54,310 bases of DNA from Selaginella moellendorffii. Taxonomy: Eukaryota > Streptophyta > Lycopodiopsida > Selaginellales > Selaginellaceae. A program made the position numbers and the translations under genes. Shown here one piece after another: positions 1-10,157 of this stretch; within the stretch, counting starts at the first letter, position 1; each line of letters starts with the position of its first letter. The stretch spans positions 2,372,711 to 2,427,020 of the forward strand of contig NW_003314277.1 in the NCBI RefSeq assembly GCF_000143415.4, given 5' to 3'. The notes below the pieces were generated by a model. It saw only the letters and a program-made list of their open reading frames with translations, had not been told where the DNA came from and searched no databases.

Positions 1-560
1 CAGCTCAAATCGCCCATATGCCTGACAAGTCCGCCTCATCCCATGCACATGCATGTTTACGACCATTGCTATAAAGAATGAAAATTGGTTCCACCGCACA
101 ATGCAAGTGTAGACAGCAATGTGTAGCAACAGGTCAGGCAAGGAAGATAAGCTCAAACCTGTATCAACCAACAATAAGAGAATAATAGGAGATCTTTTGT
201 TATAAAAATGAGCTTAGAAAGTAAACACTAGATGAACCAATGCCAAATGAACCCCTTATAATACTCCCGAAAGAAAGATAGAAGGGTCACTGACTTATTC
301 GCACAAGGTTCCTCCGTTACTCGCATGACTCCTCATTTCCCGGGTGCATCTCAGTGTCCAGATCTTCCACTACAATAGCACTAACAGAACGTTGTTGACA
401 CCAAGGTCTCCACCCAAGAAATGAAGGTTGCTAATCCGGAAAATGTCAATAACGCTAATAAGTGTGACCAACTTCATCATATGCCCAACAGCAAACATCA
501 CAACCATGACCATGTCCTCGCCCTTGTCCTTGGACTCGAGTAGCAGCAACATCAACCTCC

Positions 561-716
561 ATTAGAACAGGACCATCGTGTAAGCTCCTGAGTTTGGACT
601 TCCCAGGAGGTCACCCAGCCTAGTACTATTCAAACCCAATTAGAACAGGACCATCGTGTAAGCTCCTGAGTTTGGACTTCCCGGGAGGTCACCCAGCCTA
701 ATACTATTCAAACCCA
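561..716. repeat. 78-bp tandem duplication across the TRIM insertion junction
   Basis: Positions 561-638 are repeated almost exactly at 639-716. Each unit carries 18 bases of gag DNA, including the target site CATCG, plus the first 60 bases of the TRIM LTR. The duplication therefore happened after the TRIM inserted. Confidence 0.85.
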
Positions 717-851
717 AGGACGCTTAATCCCAAATATCCCAAGACCCTTAACCGATTGGAAAAGGGGGTGCACTCTTGTTCATGGGCCCTTTCCCTCTAT
801 ATTTGAACCCCTATGGATAGTCTCTCGAGTCGTTCCCTTTGGTTGCTTACA
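657..851 (-). repeat. TRIM LTR (3' LTR in element orientation)
   Basis: This is a 195-bp repeat with TGTAAGC...GCTTACA ends. It matches 1057-1251 with only a few differences. A purine-rich stretch (minus strand, about 852-875) adjoins it as a possible polypurine tract. Confidence 0.9.
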
Positions 852-1056
852 ATCCACTACGCTTCCCTGCAAGTTCACACCCTCGTGAACGGAAGCTAAG
901 AGCCGCAGCTCTCCCGAGAGCCCCGCTCTCTTGACACCCTACCCCTCGGGTCGAGCCCAACGGGAGCAAACTGGACCAGCCAGATGTCAATCAACATGTG
1001 GTGCAATTCCCTTAGCCAACCAACAGAGTCGGACCCGAGACCCCTCTGATACCAAA

Positions 1057-1251
1057 TGTAAGCTCCTGAGTTTGGACTTCCCGGGAGGTCACCCAGCCTA
1101 GTACTATTCAAACCCAATGACGCTTAACCCCAAATATCCCAAGACCCTTAACCGATTGGAAAAGGGGGTGCACTCTTGTTCATGGGCCCTTTCCCTCTAT
1201 ATTTGAACCCCTATGGATTGTTTCTCGAGTCGTTCCCTTTGGTTGCTTACA
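1057..1251 (-). repeat. TRIM LTR (5' LTR in element orientation)
   Basis: This is the 195-bp partner of 657-851. It is followed on the minus strand by two bases and then the tRNA-Met primer-binding site at 1044-1054. Confidence 0.9.
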
Positions 1252-2159
1252 CATCGCCCATGGGAAGTGGAGTAGATGGACGGGCAATGAGAAGTGGAAA
1301 AGGCGACGTCTCATAATGTTGTGCTAAGCAAAGAACATTGTCAAGGATGGCTGGAGCAAATGTATGCACAAGTCTAACAAGATCTTGACGAAGTGCTAGC
1401 CACAATATTCCTAGCTTGATCCACTCCGACATATTTGGCTCCGCACGAAGCAAGAAGCTTCAGAAACGAATGCCAAATTGCATCACCGACTCAGATAGCC
1501 CTTAATGAAAATAATGCAATTGTTAGAAAGCATTATTACAATCGTTAGCATGTCCAAATGCGCGTCTAAAGATGTTCAAGAGAACACTCCAATCCCCACG
1601 AGTGGCTGCATTCAAACCATTGTACCACTATAGCGCCATCCCTTGGAGACACGTGGGAAACTTACGCAAATGTCGAGCATCATCCCAAAAATGATATGTG
1701 GCAATCACCATAAAGTAATCAAACTAATGGTACACATCATCCCTAGGATTCCCACAAAAGAACTTTAGCCGAAGGCGAGGATTAGCACTAAGAGCAAGAG
1801 GAGTTGTACCACATGTTGTGAATGCCACCATCAACTAAGTTTAATTGTTAAATTGCAATCACATGGCATCAAGCAATTGCACCAACTGCTACTCTAGAGT
1901 CAAAGGAAGAAACTATTACTCTGTCATGAAGATGAATGAAAAGGAAAGAGCAAAAGAAGATAAATAAGAAGAAAATTAGAAGGAAAAAGAGATCTAGACC
2001 ATAGAAAAGCTATATCTAAATCAAAATTCTGAAAGGAAAGAATAAAAGAAAGGAAATGGAAAAAGCTAGATCTAAACAATGTAAAAGCTAGATTTAAACC
2101 AAAATCCCAAATCCAAACACTCCTTAGGGATAATGAAAAATGCCCCTCATCTCCACTAA

Positions 2160-2333
2160 TGTGAGTGCTTGGAATATGGAAAGGGAATATAGAAAATATG
2201 CATATCAATTAGCCCAAAAACCCTAGTTTTTATACAAGAGTAAGTGGTCTAGATTGAAACCAATCCGACGACTACCAAAATCCCACTATACTAATATTAG
2301 TATACATCATCGTAGTTATACACTTGGCCGTTA
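2160..2333 (-). repeat. 174-bp LTR of gypsy copy A
   Basis: The segment starts TGTGAGTGCTTGG and is colinear with the LTRs at 31449-31622 and 36393-36566. In element orientation it is the 5' LTR. Confidence 0.85.
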
Positions 2334-4165
2334 CATTTCCATATTTCATGCACTCACAAAATTTTATTAATAAAAATAACTATTTTTTATAAAAAATAGT
2401 ATATTCTAAAAATATTATAATTATAAGAAAACTAATAAATGTTTTTAAAATATTTATATAAAATGATTTTATGTTTATTTTTTATGTTGTTTCAACTACT
2501 TTTTCATGTAGGAGGACTAGGTGGTAGTGAATATACCTAAAATATACTTGGATATTTTTGGATATTTTACTATCTATTTAGATTAATCTTGTATTTATAA
2601 TTTATAAACTTTCTTAAACACTTCCTAGTATATTCTAGATTATATTACTGATATGCAATAAGATTAATCTTTTTTATAAATTATAACATTTTTATACCAC
2701 CTTCAAGTGCCTAAGCTCCAGAAGTCTGTTGAGAGAAAATCCAGGCAGATAATCCTGAGATGATGTTGACCATAGACAGGTACCTGAGGCTTGAGTACCA
2801 GTTGGAAGGCCACACCGAAGATCAAGATCCAGTATGATATTATTAAACAAACCAAACATTACTGCATAATGCACAACAAATTATTTTATTATCACTTTGT
2901 TATACTCTAACCCCTTTTTTTAAACACATAAATTTGGCCTTAGTCTAAATATTATGGTGCCAGTATAATAGGCTCCTTGGTTGGTCACTTTTGTCTTTCA
3001 ATCTATATAGTTTGTTGGGAATCAAATGTTATGGCTTGCAAAAGCCGCTAAAACTGTGTCACGAACAGGATCACAAAGATTAAAGTACACAAAGATGGTA
3101 AATAAAAACAAGAACAAACAAGAGTAACAAAAATAATTAAATAAAAAGTGCATGGAATTTAGCTTGTGTAGATTTATGTTGATTCTTACCACCACTTGTG
3201 CACAAAGATTGTGGAACACATTGATCAAATTCAAGTGATTGAGTCAAGTCTGGGAGCAATGACCTTGAGAGATGTTTCTGCTTGTGCATAAGCAATGAAC
3301 AATAAGTTTCACGAGACTATATTCTCACCATGGCAATCCAGAGGATTTGGTGTTTCTCTGGGTGGAAGTGAATCACATGCGAAAACAGGTTAAAAATCTT
3401 AACCAACAGTTCTAAGTTCTTTTGGTGTGTTAAAGATGAGATCCAGATTCAGGAGGACATGAATCAAGATGATGCAGTGCCTAGCTGCTTTCATGAGGAT
3501 CTTCACTGGAATGAGGCTCCTCTCATGAGATGGAGGGATCTTTCTTTTCTTTGCTTTGGATCAAGATTCAGTCTTTTTTTCCCCATACTGCTAGGAAAGG
3601 TGGTGAAGACATTCGAAGAAGCTTAACTCATCAGCAAAGTCTAGTCACTGTTCAAGTTTCTACGTCACAAATGGGATTGCAACTTTTATCATAATCCCGA
3701 GGCTCATTCGTGCACTGCATGAGGATGCACTGAAGCAATCAAGCTGCTTCCAACTTTACTCCTGCAGATCCTACTTGATGTATCCATGCTGGTTTCTCAT
3801 GATTTGTCACACAAACAACTATATCTGTGGAAAAACACCTTCATTATACAGCAGACACTTTCATCACATTTACCTTGAGATTTTGTGTTTAAATTATATT
3901 TATAATCACTTATTTATAAAGTTAAAAAGTATCTTAATTAAATAAATTAAGTTTTGTTACTATAACTTAACAATACAAATGATAAATATACATATAAAAA
4001 CTATAATACTAAAAGCACAATGAAGAAGTAAAATTACTCAAGACAATAGAAGAAAACTATAGATCAAAGGTACAATAGCATTAACATATTAGACAAATCA
4101 TAATAGAAAAATATATTATATTAAATAATATTTATGCCTACTTAGTGTTTTAGTTATGTTAGCAA
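2334..4165. other. AT-rich intergenic stretch
   Basis: No gene can be supported here. Two islands of more balanced composition stand out: 2695-2870, with a 60-residue minus-strand frame that resembles nothing certain, and about 3010-3830, without long open frames. The rest is A/T-rich with short runs of repeated words. It may contain decayed transposon DNA. Confidence 0.5.
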
Positions 4166-4167
4166 CC

Positions 4168-4205
4168 AGTGCAAGAGGTCCCGAGTTCGATTCTCGGAAT
4201 GCCCC
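4168..4205 (+). pseudogene. tRNA-Pro-like 3' half (tRNA pseudogene)
   Basis: The segment holds a perfect T-arm (CCGAG stem, TTCGATT loop, CTCGG stem) followed by AATGCCCC, which matches the 3' half of plant tRNA-Pro as I know it. The upstream 35 bases do not form the D arm, there is no TGG anticodon and no 5' acceptor strand GGGCATT. It is therefore a 3' fragment, not a working tRNA. It lies about 45 bp past the stop codon of the neighbouring Hint gene. Confidence 0.6.
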
Positions 4206-4251
4206 AATAATTGCACTGTCTATATAGAATTTTTATTCGTGCAAAAAGTGT

Positions 4252-5326
4252 TTACACCTTGGAGGCTAGCACAAGACCAGCAATTCCAAAAGTGAGAGCA
4301 ACGCTTCCTCCATACTTCGTTCCAAACTCAGCAATGCTGATGAAGGAATCGATGGCAGCATAGCCCTTTGCATAGAGGTCTTTGCCAACGGTGTTGTAGA
4401 TGGCGCGAACTGGAGCAAGCACGGCCTGGTATGCGTATGGCAGGTACTCGGTTGCACCGACAGCATCAAAGATGGAGTCCAAGAACCACTCGCTGTGAGT
4501 GGATGCTAGAACATTGTTCACCATGATACTGCCAGAGAGAGTGAGTGGGTTGTAGAGGCCTAGCTTCTCAACCTTTGAGATTTCTGGAGAAGTAGCACAG
4601 AATTGTTAGAAACATCCCACCAATATATTATGCTTTTTGCTTACCAGTGATTTTAGATGATTCCCACAGGGAATCTCCAACCTTGAGGTCCTCGGCTCTC
4701 TTGTACATGAGCTTCCCATTGACAGCAACGGGAACAAAGTGGCCTGCAGTGAGTTCCAACATGTTTGAAGCGCTGTGCACTTGGAAAAACTTGGAGATGG
4801 CATCAGCATCCTTGTGGCCGAATCCATATACATCTGAATAGATATTCTTGCCCACTGCAACCTGTGGAAAAGTTATACTTGGACAAGATTTGTAAATTTA
4901 TGTGGAAGTATTCAACCTTGTCTCCAACATTAAGCTCCCTCACGAACTTAATTTCTCCATTATACATCTGAACAGTTGCATCTCCTATAATAGATTGAAC
5001 ATTGTATGAAGACAACGTGAATTCACATGAACCCTACCTGGGAAGCATCCTGGAGTGGCTGGAGGGGGTGGAGGAGTGGCTGGAGGGGGTCGAGTGCCTG
5101 GAGGAGGAGTGGCTGGTGGAGTGCCTGGAGGAGGAGTGCCTGGAGGGGGTCGAGTGCCTGGAGGGGGTGTAGCGCCTGGAGGAGGAGTGCCTGGAGGGGG
5201 TGTAGTGCCTGGAGTGGGAGGGGAGGCAGGGGGTGGCGTGGGAGGAAGTGAAGTTTGTGCCACTGCAATGCCTGCAGCGAAGGCGATGAAAGAAGTCAGG
5301 AAGATTAGAGCATTAGTATGAGCCAT
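4252..5326 (-). CDS. Secreted proline-rich protein with C-terminal Hedgehog-type Hint (Hog) domain
   Basis: There are four exons: 5326-5038, 4984-4917, 4861-4645 and 4583-4252. All introns are GT-AG of 53-61 bp and phases agree, giving 301 residues. Residues 1-23 form a signal peptide. Residues 24-92 are a low-complexity run of PPPGT/PPPAT repeats, like a cell-wall hydroxyproline-rich protein. A Hint domain begins at Gly93-Cys94 (GCFPGDATV). It has a second conserved block around ELNVGDKV, the catalytic pair Thr157...His160 in LTAGH, a repeat of the VGD block near residue 185, and the Hog signature VNNVLAST at 213-220. The last 19 residues are hydrophobic. Cys94 is the only cysteine in the protein. 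In Hedgehog proteins this domain performs an N-S acyl shift at that Cys, cuts before it and can attach a sterol to the upstream part. By inference this protein could release, and perhaps lipidate, its Pro-rich N-terminal part. Family assignment is strong; activity is untested. Confidence 0.88.
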
Positions 5327-5390
5327 TAGAACAGAATTATGATATATCTAGCTAGCTCGAAACTGCTGGTTGCTAACACTCTAGAGCACG

Positions 5391-5402
5391 CCATTTTATA
5401 GC
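5391..5402 (-). promoter_or_regulatory. TATA box of the Hint gene
   Basis: The minus strand reads CTATAAAATGG here, a strong plant TATA box, about 65-75 bp before the ATG at 5326. It supports this start codon and suggests a short leader. Confidence 0.6.
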
Positions 5403-5529
5403 AGAATGTAAGCATCTAATGTTTGGTGTCGTGCATGAAAAATTCAAACATAGTTCGTGAATGGTGGTCCTACTTAAGAATTTTTGGTGAGATCCTAAAT
5501 AACCATAAGAGCATAACCTCGAGAAAGGT

Positions 5530-5945
5530 TACATGCCTCGAGTTCCAAGAGTTGGAAGAGCGTAGCGGGGATTCTTTCTGGAGAGCTTGAGACCATCCTC
5601 TGGGGATGCAAGAGTGTTGAAGCGGTGGAAAGACGACACTGGCTTTCTCTAGACATATCAGCATTGAAGAATTGATGCCTGGTACGTAAGAATTCTTCTA
5701 TAACTTGGTGTTCACAGGGTAGAAACAATGGCAGGAGGCAACCCAATGGTTCCCCGCATTTGTTTGGTGCATTTGTTTGGTCAGCGGAGTGGTGATCCAG
5801 AGAAGATTTCTGGAAGCGTACCAATCCAGCGACGCTGCGAATATTGTAGTTGGAGCGCTTGTGGTGATTGGGCTCATGGGTTTGTACTTTTGGTTCTTGT
5901 TGACTCTTATGCCTCTGGATCATCACCATGTTCCTTCACTGATCA
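5530..5945 (+). pseudogene. Pseudogene copy of the 3' end of the syntaxin-6-N gene
   Basis: Read on the plus strand, this segment matches the end of exon 3, the last intron (GTACGTAAG...CAG) and exon 4 of the gene at 8479-9819, which lies on the other strand. The intron is kept, so the copy arose by DNA duplication, not by reverse transcription. It lacks the first two thirds of the gene. It has indels in the exon 3 part and a one-base shift before the membrane segment, although the stretch encoding the hydrophobic anchor is still recognisable. Confidence 0.85.
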
Positions 5946-7689
5946 AAGAAACATAAGAACGAGAAAGCAACAAAACAAGTTTCTGGGAGAAGAAAAACTT
6001 ACCAATCATGGCTGAACACAACGAGAGCCCATTTCCTATGCTTCAAAAGTCTGGTGTTTGACATCATGCCACCTGAAACAAGCAAGCAAACGAGATAAGT
6101 AGAGAAACAACAAAACAAGAAGTAAACCTTCATACCCCTGGACAACTCACACTGAACGGCGGCTGCTTATGGATCTCCACTGAGTGGCTTTTTGGATGCA
6201 TGAACAGAGGGAGCCCCTGATTCTCCCTTCAACCTTCAATAGCTTTGCGTCAACCACCTATTCCAGTCATGGGGACGTCCAAGCTTTGCTAAGTTTGTAG
6301 TTAAGATGGAAACAGCAAGAACGTTACCTGACGCTCGACTGTCCAAGGTGTGTGTTGCTCATAATGAAAAGAGAAGGACAGTACCGTTTCAAACCCAATT
6401 GACGACACTTTGTTTCGCTCAAAGCAAGAGCATCATTCCGACTCTAGGACTTGTCACCAAAACACCATGGAAGATCGAAAGAAACAGTGGAAGTTTGAGA
6501 AAACTAGAGAGATTGTCATACTTACATTACCACTTCTCGAGCAGACGATCAGCTTCCAGGAACTTTACTGGCGAATCAGTCAAGAGAGCAGGAGTGATGA
6601 CAATCCAGCGTAGTTGGAATAGACTGATCTGGACGATAGAGTTTCGAGGTATTACAGGTGCTCCCTCGATTGTTCCATGAACAACAAGTACTGGTTGAGT
6701 CATCCATAGATTTAGAGCCGCTACTTCTCTGGTGAGCGATCTTGGAGGTGCGAAGATCCCGGATCATTGAGCTGGACATCCTCCGCAAAGACAAGATCCC
6801 TCCAAGATCACTCTGCGCCTCCATCCAAGATTGCTCAGCATCATATGCGCTGCGATTTACCAAATGTAAAAGCATATGCTCGTCTTTCAGCACAAGCTTA
6901 GTTCTTTAGAAACTACCTAAAGATAGATCATCCAAGCTTCTCTAGACATTAAAATCTTGACAATGCCGCCACTGCCAGTTCCCAATCCCTGGCAACCTAT
7001 ATCATGAAGCTCAATGCCACAAATTCGGATTTTTTGACTTTTGAAAATCCTGGTAATGGTTTTCCCTGTGCTTGATTGCGAGCGCATCCGAGCATTCGGC
7101 AGCATTTGGCATCCCACAATTTCGACTTAGGGAATCGGGCTTGTGCTGGGCTTGGGCAGCCATGGTTAAGGACACGAATCAGGTGCGCAGCAGCGTGGTC
7201 AGGGTTGACTGGTTTATCCACCCACAGCGGATGGACTCTCGCTTGGAATCGTGGCATGTCTTCTTCTCGTGTCTGGAACCGCGGTCCTGAGGTGCAAAAT
7301 TGGGCAGGACGGGCAAGCGACTCAATCAATGCCTGTGAATTGACGACGTGTTGGTGCTCACACCATTCCACGTCCGGCATGCTACCTGTCCTGTGTTTAC
7401 CCACCGTTCTACGCCATTAACAATGTAGAGCTGTGTCGCTGTGTAAACGATGAGGATTTTTGTGCTGCTGAGGTAGAGCTTCTCGTCCTGTGCATGTGTG
7501 CGTTGGAGGTCTTGCGGGGCTTCCATCGCGCCCTCAAGACGCTCTGGAAGAAAAGCCTATGCTGGAAAGTAAAGCATGGAGCAAGAGGCTACAAGAAACT
7601 CATGAAGCCAAAGAAGAAAACTAATCTCACAAAAGAAAGACTGATTAAGTTCTAATATTCCTTGCTGGAGGGTTAGGGTTTAGTGCGCG
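5946..7689. other. Spacer without a recognisable gene
   Basis: Composition is near balanced and several overlapping frames of 60-135 codons occur on both strands, for example 6997-7404 (-) and 7076-7420 (+). None has a recognisable domain, plausible partners to splice to, or a clear coding signature over the opposite strand. The segment may contain decayed gene sequence. Confidence 0.4.
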
Positions 7690-8210
7690 TCCATTCTGGC
7701 GGGGCTTGGATGCGAAGCAGAGTTGCTGGTGTTGAAGAGCATTTTCTTTCTGGAGGCCGCGTTAAATCACTGCTTGGAGCGGCAACTGGTGAGTGGTGAT
7801 CCCAACTTCAGGCATGAAATAGCTATGCTTGTGGAGCTGGCCACCGAGGGATCGGGATCAATGGCGGTGGATGTCGATCAAGCCAAGCCACGGGTCAGCC
7901 AGCTTGCTCACGGCATGGTTCTAGCGTTTTCTCGCGAAGCCGACGATGATTTGAATGAAGCTGCAAGGATCAGTGGCCGCCGGGCCTTGGAGGGTGCCAT
8001 CCACGAGCTTTGCAAGCTGAATCCAAGCTCTCAAGAATCTGGAGCTTGAGCCCGAGGAAGCTCTTGCTGCATGGAGCACAGTGTTTGAAAGGGCGGGCGT
8101 GAAGAGGGTTTGGGAGCATCGGGTTTGCTGTCACAGTGGGTCTGCCATCAAAGCTCTTGAGTTTCCTTCGCTTGCAATGCTCATCCATGCCAGCATTCTT
8201 ATTATCGAGG
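7690..8210 (+). pseudogene. Unrecognised gene-like fragment
   Basis: The plus-strand frame 7723-8049 (108 codons) encodes a soluble, acidic, alpha-helical-looking stretch that I do not recognise. The reason to list it is that pieces recur elsewhere. The part around 7760-7830 recurs on the minus strand near 27380-27450, with the words CLE-QLVS kept at codon level. The part at 8165-8205 recurs on the plus strand at 27272-27305. It could be one exon of an unknown gene or the remains of one. It ends close to the 3' end of the syntaxin gene on the other strand. Confidence 0.35.
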
Positions 8211-8478
8211 AAAGGCGAGGGATAAGATGGCAGCCGTACGGCGGTAGCAATCGTACGGACAGATTAGAACATGAATGCATTTATTCGAGAAACAAAAATA
8301 AAATAAAATCTATAAAACACACTGATTCGCAACACTTTTGCCTTTTAGAAAAGGTGTATGTACTTATACTAAATATAAGTAGAAAGCATAAATATAGAAT
8401 ATCCTCAAAGTTTTGACTTATAAAATCTAGACAGTTAATTTTTAAATTTATTAAAACCCCATTTCGAGTTTTGATCAA

Positions 8479-8985
8479 TCAATTCAAGAAGCTGCCGGGG
8501 ACAGGCTGATGATCCAGCGGCACGAGCGTCGACAAGAACCAAAAGTACAAACCCATGAGCCCAATCACCACGAGCGCTCCAAATCCGATCTTCGCAGCGT
8601 CCCCAACCTCGCTCGCTCGCAGAAACCTTCTCTGGATCACCGCTCCGCTGTGATCACCGAGGAGACCAAGCAAACGTGGGGAACCGCTTGACTGCTTCCT
8701 GCCATTGTTTCTACCCTGTAAACACCAAAGTCATTGGAGAAAACAAAAGCGAGAAAGCAATCTCATTCTTTACGTACCAGGCATCGATTCTTCAATGCTG
8801 ACATGCACTCCTCGGCGCGATCTAGAAAGCCAGCGTCGCCGTCTTTCCACCGCTTCAACACACTGGCCGACATTTGCATCTTCGATTGATGGTCTCGAGC
8901 TCTCCAGAAAAGAATCCCCGCTACGCTGTTCCAAAAACTCTTGGATTCTATCAATCCATCCCGACTGCTACTAGAACTGCCACTG

Positions 8986-9017
<32 letters not shown>

Positions 9018-9819
9018 ACTGCCACTCGAGAAAAAACCATTTCGTTCGTTGTGATGACAAAACCCATTGCAACCGTCCACAGTGTCGATTCTGATAGAAA
9101 TACTTGGAAGGCTGTCGAGCAAAACGTCGTTGTCGTTGCCCTGTTCTACCTCGCGTTCTTGGACGGCTATGGCGGTCGGAGAGCTACTATCTACGTCGTC
9201 ACTACCCGATAGGAACAGTGCGAGGCACTTGCTGTCCGCCTCACCAATGCTCGCGTACTTGAGCTTCTTCTTCTCTAAGCAATCGCCAATCTCTTTCTCC
9301 ATATTACACACCTGACTCTGGATCGCGTTCACGAACTGGGTGTGACGAGATTTCGCATCCTCGCCCAGGTAGACACGCTCGGCGGCAGCATTCGTTGCGA
9401 CTTTCACTGCCCTCGCGAATTCTTCCAACTGGAAAGAAACGAAACTTAAGAACTGACAGAGGAAAAAGCGGTCTAAAGTTCTGGAAAGTAAGTTCCAGCA
9501 AAAGGAGAAAGTCTAAAAGGGAAGAAGGTTGAATCGACTTACTTGCCATCTGACCGTGTCGAGAGCAGTGATAAGGTCGCGCTTGTTCGCTTTCACCGCC
9601 GCAATGATAGAAGAATCTTCCGGAGTCTCCTGCGCAACGCCCTGGGTGTATTTCCAAGCACGATAAATCGATTCCATTCTGCAAGGATGCTCATTCCCAT
9701 GAATCCAATCACCCTTTGGAGCTCCAAAGCAAGAAATCTTACCTGTCGGTCGAGTTTTGCACCTCCTCCGCAGCCGGAAAGAAAGGATCTAGCTCCCAGA
9801 AGGAGAGATTGCTCGCCAT
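8479..9819 (-). CDS. Syntaxin-6 N-terminal-domain (t-SNARE-like) membrane protein
   Basis: There are four exons: 9819-9743, 9678-9543, 9428-8778 and 8715-8479. All introns are GT-AG, giving 366 residues. The N-terminus (LDPFF..AEEVQNSTDR, then the helical stretch with IYRAWKYTQ and DLITALDTVRWQLEEFARAV) is the syntaxin-6 N-terminal three-helix domain that regulates Golgi/endosomal SNAREs. A long charged middle part follows, with a serine run of about 20 residues encoded by a CTG/GCT-type repeat (8985-9020). Near the C-terminus a single hydrophobic segment (about residues 337-357, FGALVVIGLMGLYFWF) makes a tail anchor. I see no typical SNARE helix just before the anchor, so it resembles the plant 'syntaxin/t-SNARE family' proteins rather than SYP61 itself. 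Role in endomembrane traffic is inferred. The ATG chosen is the one that opens the domain; upstream in-frame ATGs exist. Confidence 0.85.
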
Positions 9820-10157
9820 AGCTGGAGAGCGAGATTTCCCTGCCCTAAACCCTGTTCCCACACTGCTCCACTCGCCGCGCACTTGCTTAGACCGATCGAT
9901 AGCGACGGCGGGGAGGCGAGAATCGATAGCGATCGGAGGCAACAGCGCGTATTCGATCAATCCATGGCCGCCATGGCGTTGAGCAGGCACCAGCCAGACG
10001 AAGACGCCCTCGTGTGGTCTTTAAGCGCGACAAGTAAAAGGGGAGGGGCCCCCGAGCCCTACCTTTAGCTTTGTTTTTTAACTGGTTCCTTTAAATAATA
10101 GCCGGGAAAGTGGGGGTTCGAATCTTCTAAAGGCCCCGCTATTTACTCTATTAAATC

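Larger units (their letters stand above)
579..1251 (-). mobile_element. TRIM (terminal-repeat retrotransposon in miniature), nested in gypsy copy A
   Basis: Two near-identical 195-bp repeats, each starting TGTAAGC and ending GCTTACA, lie at 657-851 and 1057-1251 and flank about 205 bp of non-coding DNA. On the minus strand, two bases after the 5' LTR, the segment 1044-1054 reads TGGTATCAGAG, the classic primer-binding site for initiator tRNA-Met. A 5-bp direct repeat, CATCG, flanks the unit (574-578 and 1252-1256). Gypsy copy B is uninterrupted at the equivalent place. An extra LTR fragment at 579-638 comes from a local 78-bp tandem duplication. No protein-coding capacity is seen, which fits a TRIM that depends on other elements. 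Confidence 0.9.
1..2333 (-). mobile_element. Ty3/gypsy LTR retrotransposon copy A, partial (protease region, gag, 5' LTR)
   Basis: This stretch aligns by eye, block for block, with 34970-36566, so it is a second copy of the same gypsy family read on the minus strand. From right to left it holds the 5' LTR (2160-2333), a gag region with several broken reading frames (about 1260-1900), a zinc-knuckle segment near 460-500 and the start of the protease region at 1-100, where it leaves the window. Stops and frameshifts are frequent and a TRIM element is inserted in the gag region at 579-1251, so this copy cannot be autonomous. The left part and the other LTR lie outside the window. Confidence 0.85.

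Noticed and set aside
2692-2874. Possible LRR-like fragment (minus strand, ELRHLKVV)
   Set aside because: Only one short motif-like string, no repeat period and no flanking exons.
5027-5321. Plus-strand Gly-rich open frames opposite the Hint gene exon 1
   Set aside because: They are the complement of the PPPGT repeat. The minus-strand frame has a signal peptide, proper splice sites and a domain.
6997-7404. 135-codon minus-strand frame
   Set aside because: No recognisable domain, a competing 114-codon frame on the other strand, and no splice partners.
10100-10140. T-arm-like word GGTTCGAATC near the PPR 3' end
   Set aside because: No acceptor, D or anticodon arm can be formed around it, and the stem bases do not pair as in a tRNA.
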